DNA of 64,000 nt from Planctobacterium marinum (GTDB lineage Bacteria; Pseudomonadota; Gammaproteobacteria; Enterobacterales; Alteromonadaceae): the NCBI RefSeq assembly GCF_020687805.1, contig NZ_JAJEWQ010000003.1:609736-673735 (forward strand), in the 5' to 3' direction. Position numbers and translations under genes: made by a program. This document shows positions 25,193-34,433 of the stretch, piece by piece. Positions within the stretch are counted from its first letter, which is position 1, and every line of letters begins with the position of its first letter. Under the pieces are notes generated by a model. That model saw only the letters and a program-made list of their open reading frames with translations. It made no database searches and was not told the DNA's origin.

Positions 25193-25939
25193 TTAATCGT
25201 TACTACCAAGCCCTTTATTAAGCATTTTAATCAATTGCTTAACATCGAGCATAGCACACATTTTTTCTTTAACCATGCCGGCAAGCCAGGGGCGCTTACC
25301 GCCAATGTCTCGCCACTTAACATCTTCAGACTGCAATGTTACCGTATTAACCAACTCTTCACAGGCTAATCCCCAGCCACTATCGCCTAACATGATAAGA
25401 TATTGATATTTTATCGAATCTTCCAGTATTTCATTGCACTTTTCGGGCATCACCCACTTTGCTGTATCGACCACATTCAACTTTTCTTCACGATAAAGCA
25501 TGACGCCCATAAACCAGTCAGGCTTTCCGAATAATGGACCGGGCTTCTCCAGGTTGTGAATTCCGCCTAATTCCGTCAAAGGAACCGCCAGGGTTAATCC
25601 TGCAACATTAAAAAACAACGACTGAAAACTGCCGGCTATGACCCGCTCATTGATCTCTGTGTCGCCGCCGCCGGCACCTTGCTCAGTCTGCAATTCCGGT
25701 TGCGTTTCAACTTTCGGCTCTGCCGGTGTTGGTACAATTACTGGCGCAGTTTTTGTTTCAATAACTGGAAGCGGCTTTTCTACCGAAGGTGCCGCCTTTG
25801 GCAATTCCGGCTTAACCCCTTCCAATAACCGGGCAACTGCCTGCTTTTGTACAGTATCTTCAGACGGGGCTTGATCCTCTGTCAGCAAAGCAGAGAGATA
25901 CTCTTCCATCACATCTTCATTCGCAAAGGACCCGCTCAT
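25193..25939 (-). CDS. parP: ParP-like CheW-domain protein for polar chemotaxis arrays
   Basis: A 248-residue protein with a conserved short N-terminal motif (DVMEEYLSALLTED), a Pro/Glu/Thr-rich linker (residues 25-100) and a C-terminal CheW-like domain (QSLFFNVAGLTLAVPLTELGGIHNLEK, FGKPDWFMGVMLYREEKLNVVDTAKWV). Position directly after a ParA-type ATPase and before cheW matches ParP of Vibrio. There, ParP binds ParC and integrates into the array through its C-terminal AIF domain, stabilising CheA at the pole. The start overlaps parC by 4 bases. The ParP assignment rests on architecture and synteny. Confidence 0.82.
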   Translation of the reverse strand: MSGSFANEDVMEEYLSALLTEDQAPSEDTVQKQAVARLLEGVKPELPKAAPSVEKPLPVIETKTAPVIVPTPAEPKVETQPELQTEQGAGGGDTEINERVIAGSFQSLFFNVAGLTLAVPLTELGGIHNLEKPGPLFGKPDWFMGVMLYREEKLNVVDTAKWVMPEKCNEILEDSIKYQYLIMLGDSGWGLACEELVNTVTLQSEDVKWRDIGGKRPWLAGMVKEKMCAMLDVKQLIKMLNKGLGSND

Positions 25940-26715
25940 CGGGAAGGCTCCATAGATTCAACGTAACTGAGTAGACTATTATACGCAAAAACCCCTCTGG
26001 ATTTAGGACAAAATACCGAAGGTGGCGTTTGTGCCTGACTGGCCTCCCGGAACCGGGTATCCACGGGTATTACGCTCGACCAGACCGACGTACCATAAGT
26101 GGCCCGTAGTTTTTTATAGGCGTCCAGCGCGGCGTTAGTACGCTTGTCGTACATAGTCGGCACAATTGTATGATTAAATTTGGTATTTTGAGATTTTTCC
26201 ATTATCTCCAGCGTGTGCATCATACGGTCCAGGCCTTTCAGTGCCAGAAACTCGGTTTGTACCGGCACCAGAATACGGCTACAGGCGGCCAGTGCATTGA
26301 CCATTAGCACCCCCAATACCGGCGGACAATCGATCAACGCAAAATCAAATTCGTCTTTTAACAGGTGCAGCGCTTTCTTTAACACCAATCCCATACCGCC
26401 TTGCGAACCTAACTTTCGGTCTAACGTTGCTAATGCCATAGTCGCAGGCAAGATAAACAGCGAGTCTAATTTTGTAGGACAAAGGCAATCCAGTACGCGA
26501 TCTTTGGTGAGGTTTTTACCTGCCAGAAAAACATCGTAAACACTGGCGCTTAATTCTTCAGAATCAATTCCAAAATAGTAACTCAGCGAGGCATGAGGAT
26601 CAGTATCCACCAAAATCACCCGCTCACCTCGTTGTGCTAACAATCCTCCGAGGGTCACTGTGGTGGTGGTTTTTCCAACGCCACCTTTTTGATTTGCTAC
26701 AGTCCAAATGATCAC
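25936..26715 (-). CDS. parC: ParC-like ParA-family ATPase for chemotaxis array positioning
   Basis: A 259-residue deviant-Walker ATPase. The P-loop VANQKGGVGKTTTTV is at residues 6-20, the switch region is VDTDPHASLSYYFGI and the second Asp motif is FALIDCPPVLGVLMVNALA. It has no DNA-binding domain, so it is not a plasmid or chromosome ParA. Located between cheB and the ParP-like gene, it fits ParC, which forms a polar focus or gradient and partitions chemotaxis arrays to daughter poles. The start is a GTG at 26715, with a weak AAAGAG 9 bases upstream. It sits 62 bases after cheB. Confidence 0.85.
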   Translation of the reverse strand: MIIWTVANQKGGVGKTTTTVTLGGLLAQRGERVILVDTDPHASLSYYFGIDSEELSASVYDVFLAGKNLTKDRVLDCLCPTKLDSLFILPATMALATLDRKLGSQGGMGLVLKKALHLLKDEFDFALIDCPPVLGVLMVNALAACSRILVPVQTEFLALKGLDRMMHTLEIMEKSQNTKFNHTIVPTMYDKRTNAALDAYKKLRATYGTSVWSSVIPVDTRFREASQAQTPPSVFCPKSRGVFAYNSLLSYVESMEPSR

Positions 26716-26777
26716 GAATACGGGCTCTTTAAAGACAATTAATATAATGTGATAAGTAATTGTGCATTATGACTGAA

Positions 26778-27905
26778 TTACATCTCTTTCTGAATCATTT
26801 CTGCAAAATCCATTAGTGCGATGCTTTTCTCGGCAATCTTTTCACTGGCAACCGCTTGCGGCATACCATAGACCACACTGGAACGCTCATCTTGCGCCCA
26901 AATAGTCGCACCACGAGCTTTAAGTTTTTTACAACCTTCTTTTCCGTCAGCGCCCATTCCGGTGAGAATGATACCAAGGACTTCTCCGCCATACAGCCTG
27001 GCAACAGAAGAAAACGTCAGATCCACACTGGGTTTGTAAGTAACCAGATCAGAATTGTGTACATCGGTAATGGTAATGGTGGTTCTGGCTGCAGTACCAT
27101 CCAATAGCATCTGTCGTCCGCCCGGCGCCAGATAAGCGACACCAGGTGTAAGTACATCACCATTTTGAGCTTCTTTAACCTTGATTTCACACATGTTGTT
27201 CAACCTTTCGGCAAACGCAGAGGTAAAGGTACCCGGCATGTGTTGCACCAGTAATATAGGATGCGGAAAATCGGCGCGAAACTTTGTCAAAATCGTTTGC
27301 AGGGCCACTGGTCCTCCGGTGGAGGTGCCAATAGCTAACAATTTATAGCGCTTACCTGACGCCCTGTAAGCACTACCAACAGATGAACTTGTAACGGGCT
27401 CTTTTACCAGTTCAGTGCTGTCTTTGCGTTGTCTTAAAAAGAATGACGTAGGTGCGCTTTTTTCCGACGGACTTGATGCTGGCGCACGCATTGCTCTCAT
27501 GCGTAATTTACGTGGCCCTAATGCCTTGACCCGCTGTTGTAACAGATCCACCGCTTCTTTTCTGTCGCGGGCAATATCTTCAAACCGTTTAGGTAAAAAG
27601 TCCATCGCCCCGGCTTCCAGCGCGTCCAGTGTCGCCTGAGCACCTTCGTAAGTCAGAGACGAAAACATGATGATGGGTACCGGCTGAGACCGCATGATCT
27701 CTTTAACCGCACTGATACCATCCATAACCGGCATCTCGATATCCATAGTAACGACATCGGGATTCAGCCGCTTCACTGATTCAATGGCTTCTTTCCCATT
27801 GCGGGCATCCCCGACAACTTCCAAATCAGGGGATTGGTTTAATATTTCCGAAACCCGCCGGCGAAAGAAAGTGGAATCATCAACAACCAGGACTTTATAT
27901 GGCAT
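26778..27905 (-). CDS. cheB: Chemotaxis response regulator methylesterase CheB
   Basis: A 375-residue two-domain enzyme that removes methyl groups from chemoreceptors. The receiver domain has [11 protein letters not shown] and the phosphoacceptor Asp55 in [12 protein letters not shown] linker of about 60 residues precedes the CheB esterase domain. That domain shows [13 protein letters not shown] (catalytic Ser), [17 protein letters not shown] (catalytic His) and [12 protein letters not shown] (catalytic Asp). It is 32 bases after cheA in the che operon. No cheR is present in this window, so the methyltransferase must be encoded elsewhere, as is usual in related bacteria. Confidence 0.96.
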   Translation of the reverse strand: MPYKVLVVDDSTFFRRRVSEILNQSPDLEVVGDARNGKEAIESVKRLNPDVVTMDIEMPVMDGISAVKEIMRSQPVPIIMFSSLTYEGAQATLDALEAGAMDFLPKRFEDIARDRKEAVDLLQQRVKALGPRKLRMRAMRAPASSPSEKSAPTSFFLRQRKDSTELVKEPVTSSSVGSAYRASGKRYKLLAIGTSTGGPVALQTILTKFRADFPHPILLVQHMPGTFTSAFAERLNNMCEIKVKEAQNGDVLTPGVAYLAPGGRQMLLDGTAARTTITITDVHNSDLVTYKPSVDLTFSSVARLYGGEVLGIILTGMGADGKEGCKKLKARGATIWAQDERSSVVYGMPQAVASEKIAEKSIALMDFAEMIQKEM

Positions 27906-27937
27906 TACAGATAGTCATTTCGCAGTTTTGGTTTTAC

Positions 27938-30199
27938 CTACTTTAAAGCCTTTTTTGCATAGCGTTTTAACAAGCTGGGTATGTCCAGAATCAGTGCAAT
28001 ACCACCATCACTGGTGATTGTCGCCCCCGCCATTCCCGGAGTACCTTGTAATAACGCATCCAGGGGTTTAATTACTACTTCTTCCTGACCAATCAATGAA
28101 TCAACGACAAAACCCACTTGTTGGGTACCAATTTGAACGACCACAACATGCCCAGATGCTCTGTCTAATTCACCTGGTTTGCGCCTTAGCCACTCGCGTA
28201 AATAAAACAACGGGATCGCCTTAGAGCGCACAATCATGGTTAGTTGTCCATCAACCGTATTGGTTTTACTTAGGTCCATGTTAATAATTTCATTAACTGA
28301 GGACAGCGGCAGTGCAAACGTCTGCTCACCGACAATAATCATCAATGTCGGCAGAATAGCCAACGTCAGCGGCACCTTAATTTCCAGGCGGGTTCCTTTA
28401 CCCAGCTCGGAATCAATACTCACAGAGCCGTTCAGCTGGTTAATTTTGGTTTTAACCACATCCATGCCCACACCGCGTCCGGAGATATCGGATATCTCGG
28501 TCTTGGTGGAGAAACCTGGTGCAAAGATCAGGTTGAACGCTTCAACATCCGACATTCTGGCAGCTGCGTCGGCATCCAAAACACCACGCCGAATGGCGAT
28601 TTCTTTTAATTTTTCCGGATCCATTCCCTTACCATCATCATCGATGGTTAGCAAAATATGATCACCTTCCTGGGAGGCTGCCAGGGTCACAGTACCTCGT
28701 GCCGGTTTACCTGAAGCGACACGGTCATCAGGCATTTCAATACCGTGATCGACTGAGTTTCTCACCAGGTGAACCAACGGATCCGCCAGAGCTTCAACCA
28801 GGTTTTTATCTAAATCGGTTTCCTCACCCTTCAGTTCCAGTGCGATATCTTTTTTCAGGCTTCGGGCCAGGTCGCGTACAACTCTGGGGAAACGGCCAAA
28901 AACCTTCTTAATGGGCTGCATTCGGGTCTTCATAACCGCACCCTGAAGATCGCCGGTGACGACATCCAGATTCGCGATCGCTTTCGACATGTTTTCATCG
29001 TTAAGATTAATGCCGAGGCTGAGTAACCGGTTGCGCACCAACACTAACTCACCCACCATATTCATGATCTGATCCAGGCGTTTTGTATCAACCCTGACTG
29101 TGGTTTCTGCAGGTGGCGCCGCAGCGGCAGCTTTTTTATCTTCTTTCTTAGCTGCTGGCTCCATTTTAGCTGGCGCAGGCGCCGGAGCAGCTTTTGGCGC
29201 AGCAGCGGCTGGAGCGGGAGCAGGCGCTGCTTTAGGCGCAGGTGCCGGAGCAGGTTTAGGGGCCGAAGCGGCTTTTGGCGCGGGCGCAGGCGTCACAGGT
29301 TTGCTGTCTGCCTCCTCGGCACCGGGACCTTTACCTGATCCGTGTAATTGATCAAGCAACGCTTCAAATTCTTCATCGGTGATATCGTCGTCATCACCTA
29401 CAGCGACTGCAGATGCTGGTGCCGGAGCCTTAGCAGGCGCCGGTGCGCTCGCTGGTTGTGCACTGCCGGAATCGGATTCACCGGCAAACTTGCCTTTTCC
29501 ATGCAACTGGTCAAGCAGCGCTTCAAACTCTTCATCGGTGATGTCTTCATCACCGCCGGCACTATCCGCAACCGGAGCTGGCTTCGCTGAAGCCGCGGCC
29601 TCTTCTTTTTTACCTGGTGCACCACCGGAACCGTGCAATTCGTCTAATAGTTGTTCAAATTCATCTTCGGTAATTTCATCAATACCGCCGTCGTCAGTTG
29701 CGCTGACACTGTCAGTGTCAAAATCAAAAAACTCGTCATCATCGTCGTCTGTATCGTCAACAGCCGGTACTTCAGGGGCCGGGACCGGTGCAGCGGCTTC
29801 ATCAGCACTTTCCGGTTGGCTTAACCTATGTAATGTATCCAGCAAGGTTTGATCAGCCGCCTGGAGTGGTTCTCTTGCTTTGACGTGTTCAAACATCTCA
29901 ACAACCACATCGGTCGCCTGAAGGATGACGTCCATCAGTTCCGGCGTCAGTCGACGTTGACCGTTTCGCATAGTGTCAAAAACGTTTTCTGCGCCGTGGC
30001 AAATATCCACTAATTCGGTTAGCGACAGGAAACCCGCTCCACCTTTTACGGTGTGATAGCCTCTGAATATTGCATTAAGCAAATCCGCATCTTCAGGATT
30101 ATTTTCCAGATCGACGAGTTGCTCTTGTAATTGTTCCAGAATTTCTCCGGCTTCCACCAGGAAGTCCTGAAGTATATCCTCGTCAACATCAAACGACAT
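27938..30199 (-). CDS. cheA: Chemotaxis histidine kinase CheA
   Basis: A 753-residue kinase. The P1/HPt domain has GYHTVKGGAGF with phospho-acceptor His49. A very long linker (about 130-365) replaces a normal P2 region. It is acidic at first and then Ala/Pro/Lys-rich, and it contains three copies of a 17-residue motif (listed separately). The dimerisation helix follows (DTKRLDQIMNMVGELVLVRNRLL), then the ATPase domain (N box HLVRNSVDHGIE, G boxes DDDGKGMD and SGRGVGMDVV) and a C-terminal CheW-like P5 domain (FALPLSSVNEII, VVVQIGTQQVGFVVDSLIGQ). It phosphorylates CheY and CheB in response to receptors. It is co-transcribed with cheZ (14-base gap) and cheB. Confidence 0.97.
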   Translation of the reverse strand: MSFDVDEDILQDFLVEAGEILEQLQEQLVDLENNPEDADLLNAIFRGYHTVKGGAGFLSLTELVDICHGAENVFDTMRNGQRRLTPELMDVILQATDVVVEMFEHVKAREPLQAADQTLLDTLHRLSQPESADEAAAPVPAPEVPAVDDTDDDDDEFFDFDTDSVSATDDGGIDEITEDEFEQLLDELHGSGGAPGKKEEAAASAKPAPVADSAGGDEDITDEEFEALLDQLHGKGKFAGESDSGSAQPASAPAPAKAPAPASAVAVGDDDDITDEEFEALLDQLHGSGKGPGAEEADSKPVTPAPAPKAASAPKPAPAPAPKAAPAPAPAAAAPKAAPAPAPAKMEPAAKKEDKKAAAAAPPAETTVRVDTKRLDQIMNMVGELVLVRNRLLSLGINLNDENMSKAIANLDVVTGDLQGAVMKTRMQPIKKVFGRFPRVVRDLARSLKKDIALELKGEETDLDKNLVEALADPLVHLVRNSVDHGIEMPDDRVASGKPARGTVTLAASQEGDHILLTIDDDGKGMDPEKLKEIAIRRGVLDADAAARMSDVEAFNLIFAPGFSTKTEISDISGRGVGMDVVKTKINQLNGSVSIDSELGKGTRLEIKVPLTLAILPTLMIIVGEQTFALPLSSVNEIINMDLSKTNTVDGQLTMIVRSKAIPLFYLREWLRRKPGELDRASGHVVVVQIGTQQVGFVVDSLIGQEEVVIKPLDALLQGTPGMAGATITSDGGIALILDIPSLLKRYAKKALK
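29339..29680 (-). repeat. Three copies of an acidic 17-residue motif in the CheA linker
   Basis: Within CheA, residues 174-190 (DEITEDEFEQLLDELHG), 218-234 (EDITDEEFEALLDQLHG) and 271-287 (DDITDEEFEALLDQLHG) repeat with spacings of 44 and 53 residues. The repeats are visible at DNA level too, the second and third being nearly identical, which suggests recent duplication. In Vibrio a linker segment of CheA (LID) is the docking site for the ParC/ParP polar system. This motif is a good candidate for the same role. Confidence 0.8.
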
Positions 30200-30213
30200 G
30201 CATCAACTCCACG

Positions 30214-30972
30214 TTAAAAACCCAGGCTCGAAAGCAGATCATCTACATCGTCTTGTCCCTGTACGACATCATCTCTGTCCGCAGCGTCAATAATCGGGCC
30301 TTCTGCTTCACTTGCATCTGCCTTCTTCGATTTTTCTACTTTGCCGACGACTTTTTTAAGCTCGGTTTCAGGTTCACCAAACACAGTGAGCATGTTAACG
30401 AGACTGTCTTCAACTTCTTTTACCAGTTGAATTACGCGCCGAATAACCTGCCCGGTCAGATCCTGATACCCTTGCGCCATCAGAACCTCAGTTAATAAAT
30501 CGTTCAATTGCGAAGAATCTTTACTGGCTTGTTCCAAAAAACCGTCAAGTTCATGGCAAAGTGACTTAAATTCACCGAGTTCCAGCTGGCGGGTCATGAG
30601 TTTTTTCCACTCAGGCAGAATATGGCTGATGCTTGAATTGATCTTTTCGGCTATCGGCATACTACTTTCAACTGCATCCATGGTTCTGTTTGCAGCCTGC
30701 TCTGTCGTTTCGATAACGTAATTCAAGCGAGTTTGTGCATCCGGGATGTCTTCGTTTGCGAGATCAACGATTCGCGAATCAATGTTAAAGGTATTCAATG
30801 AATCGTGAAGTTGGCGGGTCAATTTACCCACCTCAGCAAATAACTCCATGGAATCCTGGATTTTGCTGGCTTCAAGTAAGGCCCTGGCGGCCTCATCATC
30901 CCCTTGCTCTAAAAATGCAACTAACTGCTTAGCATCTTCAAGCGAAATGGGAGAGCTTTTCTCATTAGTCAT
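30214..30972 (-). CDS. cheZ: Chemotaxis phosphatase CheZ
   Basis: A 252-residue, largely helical protein that dephosphorylates CheY-P. The active-site segment YQDLTGQVIRRVIQLVKEVEDSLV carries the conserved Asp and Gln (DxxxQ). A long helical hairpin precedes it (roughly residues 80-170), and the C-terminal CheY-binding peptide is VDDLLSSLGF at the end. The region between is charged and probably flexible. It lies 33 bases after cheY and 14 before cheA, a standard arrangement in polar-flagellated gammaproteobacteria. Confidence 0.95.
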   Translation of the reverse strand: MTNEKSSPISLEDAKQLVAFLEQGDDEAARALLEASKIQDSMELFAEVGKLTRQLHDSLNTFNIDSRIVDLANEDIPDAQTRLNYVIETTEQAANRTMDAVESSMPIAEKINSSISHILPEWKKLMTRQLELGEFKSLCHELDGFLEQASKDSSQLNDLLTEVLMAQGYQDLTGQVIRRVIQLVKEVEDSLVNMLTVFGEPETELKKVVGKVEKSKKADASEAEGPIIDAADRDDVVQGQDDVDDLLSSLGF

Positions 30973-31005
30973 TTCAGCTCCGTTTTATCTCAGGACTGTC
31001 CTGAA

Positions 31006-31389
31006 CTAACCAAGACGCTCAAAAATTTTGTCGAGCTTCTCTTTTAGCGTAGCAGCGGTAAACGGCTTAACAACATAACCATTTACACCGGCCTGGGCAG
31101 CAGCAACAATTTGTTCTTTCTTCGCTTCGGCAGTAACCATCAATACCGGTGTGTGCTTCAGCTTGTCATCGGCCCGAATTGCTCTCAACAAATCGATACC
31201 TTGCATGCCTGGCATATTCCAGTCGGTGACTACAAAATCAAAATCACCTTGTTGTAGCATTGGCAAAGCCGTGCTGCCATCATCAGCTTCCTGGACATTG
31301 GTAAAGCCGAGATCTTTCAACAAGTTTTTGATGATTCGTCTCATTGTAGAAAAGTCATCAACAACGAGAATTTTCATGTTTTTATCCAA
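31006..31389 (-). CDS. cheY: Chemotaxis response regulator CheY
   Basis: A single-domain receiver of 127 residues that binds the flagellar switch (FliM/FliN) when phosphorylated. Motifs are the acidic pair in [13 protein letters not shown], phospho-acceptor Asp56 in [12 protein letters not shown], and VMVTAEA and GYVVKPF for the switch Thr and Lys. The reading frame extends to 31416, but the preferred start is a TTG at 31389. GGAGG lies 5 bases upstream of it, and the resulting N terminus [13 protein letters not shown] matches the usual CheY start and length. It lies between fliA and cheZ. Confidence 0.95.
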   Translation of the reverse strand: MDKNMKILVVDDFSTMRRIIKNLLKDLGFTNVQEADDGSTALPMLQQGDFDFVVTDWNMPGMQGIDLLRAIRADDKLKHTPVLMVTAEAKKEQIVAAAQAGVNGYVVKPFTAATLKEKLDKIFERLG

Positions 31390-31432
31390 AACCGCCTCCA
31401 GTGAGGATTCAATCAAATTTTATTATTATACG

Positions 31433-32158
31433 CTATCCAGCTTGCCATGCCTGCATTCTGGACTTCAATCTAAGCATAGCCTGACTATGAATTTGGCTCA
31501 CTCTGGATTCACTAACATCCAGCACTTCACCAATTTCTCTTAAATTCAGTTCTTCATCATAGTACAGAGACAAAACAATTGCCTCACGTTCTGGCAAAGT
31601 TGTGATTGCATTTGCCAGTGCCTTTTGGAAGGAACCTTCCATCAGGTCGTCAAAGGGAGTATTTTCCCCTTTGTTCTTATCGGTGGTCAGTACGTCTTCG
31701 GTAACACCTAAATCTTCTATGCCAATTATCTTACCGGCATTTACCTCGGACAACATCTGATGGTAATCCGCCAGTGACACCTGCATTTTTTCAGCAACGT
31801 CAACATCTTTGGCGTCACCGCCAATTTCGCGTTCGACTTCACTGATGGCTTCAGCGATAGCACGACCGTTTTTGTGTACCGAGCGGGGTGTCCAGTCGCC
31901 TTTGCGAATTTCATCCAGCATCGCGCCACGGATCCTGATGCCGGCAAAGGTTTCAAAACTGGCCCCTTTGGTACCGTCAAAATTTCGCGATGCTTCTAAC
32001 AAACCAATCATACCGGCTTGTATTAAATCTTCGACCAGAACACTGGCGGGAAGTCGGGCCATAAGGTGATGAGCAATACGCTTAACTAAAGGTGCATGTT
32101 TTTCGACAAGTAACCTTTTGTCATCATGTTGTTTGTAAGCGTTTGCTTTGCTGTTCAC
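31433..32158 (-). CDS. fliA: Flagellar sigma factor FliA (sigma-28)
   Basis: A 241-residue RNA polymerase sigma factor for late flagellar and chemotaxis genes. Region 2 is LVKRIAHHLMARLPASVLVEDLIQAGMIGLLEA, followed by FETFAGIRIRGAMLDEIRKGDW. Region 3 and region 4 follow (LPEREAIVLSLYYDEELNLREIGEVLDVSESRVSQIHSQ). Its start is a GTG that overlaps the flhG stop by 4 bases (GTGA), so it is coupled to flhG. FlgM, its anti-sigma factor, is not in this window. Confidence 0.96.
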   Translation of the reverse strand: MNSKANAYKQHDDKRLLVEKHAPLVKRIAHHLMARLPASVLVEDLIQAGMIGLLEASRNFDGTKGASFETFAGIRIRGAMLDEIRKGDWTPRSVHKNGRAIAEAISEVEREIGGDAKDVDVAEKMQVSLADYHQMLSEVNAGKIIGIEDLGVTEDVLTTDKNKGENTPFDDLMEGSFQKALANAITTLPEREAIVLSLYYDEELNLREIGEVLDVSESRVSQIHSQAMLRLKSRMQAWQAG

Positions 32159-33021
32159 GCCTGATTACTCGCTGCCTGCCGTTTGACCAGTTGTTCAATA
32201 AAAAATTCCAGATGACCACCAGGTTGCGCCGGGATCGGCCAGGAAAGCGCCTGCTTAGCCAGGTGGGTAATTGCAAGCGCTGCCGGTGATCCGGGAAATA
32301 CGTCAACAATGGCTTTTTGCTTGCGCACTGCCTTCCGGATGTTTTCATCATAAGGTACGGTAGCCACCAGTTCCAGCGCGACGTCAAGAAATCGGTTAGT
32401 CACTTTTGACAGTTTAGCGTAAAGTTCCTGACCTTCTCTGGCATTTCTGACCATATTAGCCACGATCTTAAATTTAAAGACACCGTGATCGCGGTTCAGT
32501 ATTTTCATCAGAGCGTATGCATCTGTCAGGGAGGTGGGTTCGTTACAGACCACCATCATAATATCTTGCGAGGCACGGGAAAAACTCAACACCATATCAG
32601 AGATACCTGCGGCCGTATCGACCAGCAGTACATCAATTGGAATTTTTAACTCACTAAATGCCCGAATTAGACCAGCATGCTCGGTGGGTGACAACTCGGC
32701 CATGTTTTGCGTGCCGGAGGTGGCAGGTGCGATTAAGATGCCGTGCGGGCCTTCAATCAGGATATCTTCTAGGGAGCACTCGCCAGACAATACATGGGAT
32801 ATGTTCTTGCCTACCCGTAATCCCAGCATAACATCGACATTAGCCAGACCCAGGTCAGCATCAAGAACCAGTACTTTTTTACCCAGCTTAGCCATTGCAA
32901 TTGCGGTATTCAGGGTGACATTAGTTTTCCCTACACCGCCTTTACCACCGGTTATTGCTATGACTTTTGTTAAATTATTTTGGCTCATTTTTCTTAAACT
33001 ACTCGCCTGGTCCTCAATCAT
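32155..33021 (-). CDS. flhG: Flagellar number regulator FlhG (FleN), MinD-like ATPase
   Basis: A 288-residue P-loop ATPase. Deviant Walker A ITGGKGGVGKTNVTLN starts near residue 23, followed by VLDADLGLANVDVMLGL and VDTAAGISDMVLSFSRAS. These match FlhG/FleN, which limits the number of polar flagella and antagonises FlrA/FleQ. The N terminus (DQASSLRKM) contains the DQAxxLR motif that in other FlhG proteins stimulates the FlhF GTPase. The gene overlaps flhF and fliA by 4 bases each. Confidence 0.95.
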   Translation of the reverse strand: MIEDQASSLRKMSQNNLTKVIAITGGKGGVGKTNVTLNTAIAMAKLGKKVLVLDADLGLANVDVMLGLRVGKNISHVLSGECSLEDILIEGPHGILIAPATSGTQNMAELSPTEHAGLIRAFSELKIPIDVLLVDTAAGISDMVLSFSRASQDIMMVVCNEPTSLTDAYALMKILNRDHGVFKFKIVANMVRNAREGQELYAKLSKVTNRFLDVALELVATVPYDENIRKAVRKQKAIVDVFPGSPAALAITHLAKQALSWPIPAQPGGHLEFFIEQLVKRQAASNQA

Positions 33022-34406
33022 ACTGCTACTGCTGAATGTACTGTTCTTTGTTTTGAAGTATGCGGCAATTCATATTTTTTATAAAGCTTTGCTGCCAATG
33101 AAATTATATATTTCGCATCTGCTATTTTTATATCTTCTGGCACCTTTTGTCCATCAGTCAAATAAGCAACCGGTAATCTTTCCTGAATTGCGACACTGAT
33201 AGCCTCACCTAAGGAGAAGCATTCATCAATTTTGGTAAAGATACAACCTTGTACCGGCAATTTATTATAAATACGCAAAGTATGCTCCATGACGTGTCTT
33301 TGCGTGTTGGCCTGCAATACCATGTACATTTTGATATTAGCACAAGATGCTTCATTTAAAGTATCTAACTGCTTGATTAATCTTGTGTCTCGCTGTCCAA
33401 AACCAGCTGTATCAATTAATACTAACCTTTTATTCCTAAATTGATATAAAACGTCGGATAACTCTTGTGCGTTTGCTGCTTTTTTAACCGTGCAGCCAAT
33501 AATTTTACCGTACGTGGCTAACTGCTCATACGCCGCAATCCTGTAACTGTCGATTGTTACCAGTGCAACCTGATCAGCGCCGTAACGTTTTGCATACTGA
33601 GCCGCCAGTTTAGCAATGGTGGTGGTTTTTCCTGTGCCTGTGGGACCAAGAAATGCCATCACGCCACTTTGCGTCAGAATATCGTTACGGGTTGTCTTAA
33701 GTCTATTAGCCAAAAGTTTGAGGATAAACAACCAGGCTTCTCTTTCATTGGCACTTTCCGGCGCGTAGGAAACCACATCTTCAGCCAGTTCAGAGCAAAT
33801 GCCCATGGCTTCCAGGCGGTCAACTAAATAAGATTGCAACGGATGACCTCTGCGATGCTCCTGTTTTAGAAGTCCCCCTACCTGGAATTGCAACACATTG
33901 CGCAATGATCTCAACTCTTCCTGAATAGATTGGATCGCTTTGTCACCTGATTGCAGACTGACTGAAGTCGAATTATTCTGGGATGGTTTTTCTTTAACCT
34001 GTTGCATGCTGTCTGGTGCGGCCGCACTGGCTACCGCCGGACGCGCGGGTTCTGCAACAAGTTGTGTTTTTGCTTTCGAATAGGTATTGGTTTCAGGTTC
34101 ACTGCTGAATCCGGCGACACCTTGTTTTTCCAATAGCTCTTTGAGGCTGTCAGCGCCGGAATCGCCAATAATTTCGCTCAACGTAGGCGTCCCATTGCCC
34201 GAGGGTTTCGCCAAAGTGGGTGCCTGTTGCGACTCTGTCATTTTGGGTGCGGGCTTTTTGACAGGCTCATTATCATAGGCGGCAACAATTTCAACACCGT
34301 CAGCGACTTTTTTATTGGACATGATAACCGCATCACCGCCCAGCTCCGCTTTAACCTCATTTAAGGCCTCGTGCATTGTTTTCGCAAAAAATCTTCTAAT
34401 TTTCAT
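33018..34406 (-). CDS. flhF: Polar flagellar GTPase FlhF
   Basis: A 462-residue SRP-type GTPase that specifies the polar site of flagellar assembly. The N terminus is the B domain (MKIRRFFAKTMHEALNEVKAELGGDAVIMSNKKV), followed by a variable linker (residues 60-150). The NG domain carries P-loop GPTGTGKTTTIAKLAAQYA, DSYRIAAYEQL, VLIDTAGFGQRD and the specificity motif FTKIDEC. The order flhA-flhF-flhG-fliA is standard. It starts 27 bases after flhA and is co-transcribed with it. Confidence 0.96.
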   Translation of the reverse strand: MKIRRFFAKTMHEALNEVKAELGGDAVIMSNKKVADGVEIVAAYDNEPVKKPAPKMTESQQAPTLAKPSGNGTPTLSEIIGDSGADSLKELLEKQGVAGFSSEPETNTYSKAKTQLVAEPARPAVASAAAPDSMQQVKEKPSQNNSTSVSLQSGDKAIQSIQEELRSLRNVLQFQVGGLLKQEHRRGHPLQSYLVDRLEAMGICSELAEDVVSYAPESANEREAWLFILKLLANRLKTTRNDILTQSGVMAFLGPTGTGKTTTIAKLAAQYAKRYGADQVALVTIDSYRIAAYEQLATYGKIIGCTVKKAANAQELSDVLYQFRNKRLVLIDTAGFGQRDTRLIKQLDTLNEASCANIKMYMVLQANTQRHVMEHTLRIYNKLPVQGCIFTKIDECFSLGEAISVAIQERLPVAYLTDGQKVPEDIKIADAKYIISLAAKLYKKYELPHTSKQRTVHSAVAV

Positions 34407-34433
34407 TTCATCACCTCAGGTATTGGTGCCTGG

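Noticed and set aside
28236-28661. 141-codon plus-strand open frame opposite cheA
   Set aside because: It lies wholly inside a well conserved kinase gene, has no start signal or recognisable domain, and is best explained as an antisense shadow.
29100-29852. Ala/Gly/Ser-rich plus-strand open frames opposite the CheA linker
   Set aside because: Their composition simply mirrors the Ala/Pro-rich repetitive linker of cheA on the other strand.
32534-33199. 221-codon plus-strand open frame across the flhG/flhF junction
   Set aside because: Long, but antisense to two clear genes and without family resemblance. The apparent hydrophobic tail comes from flhF codons read backwards.
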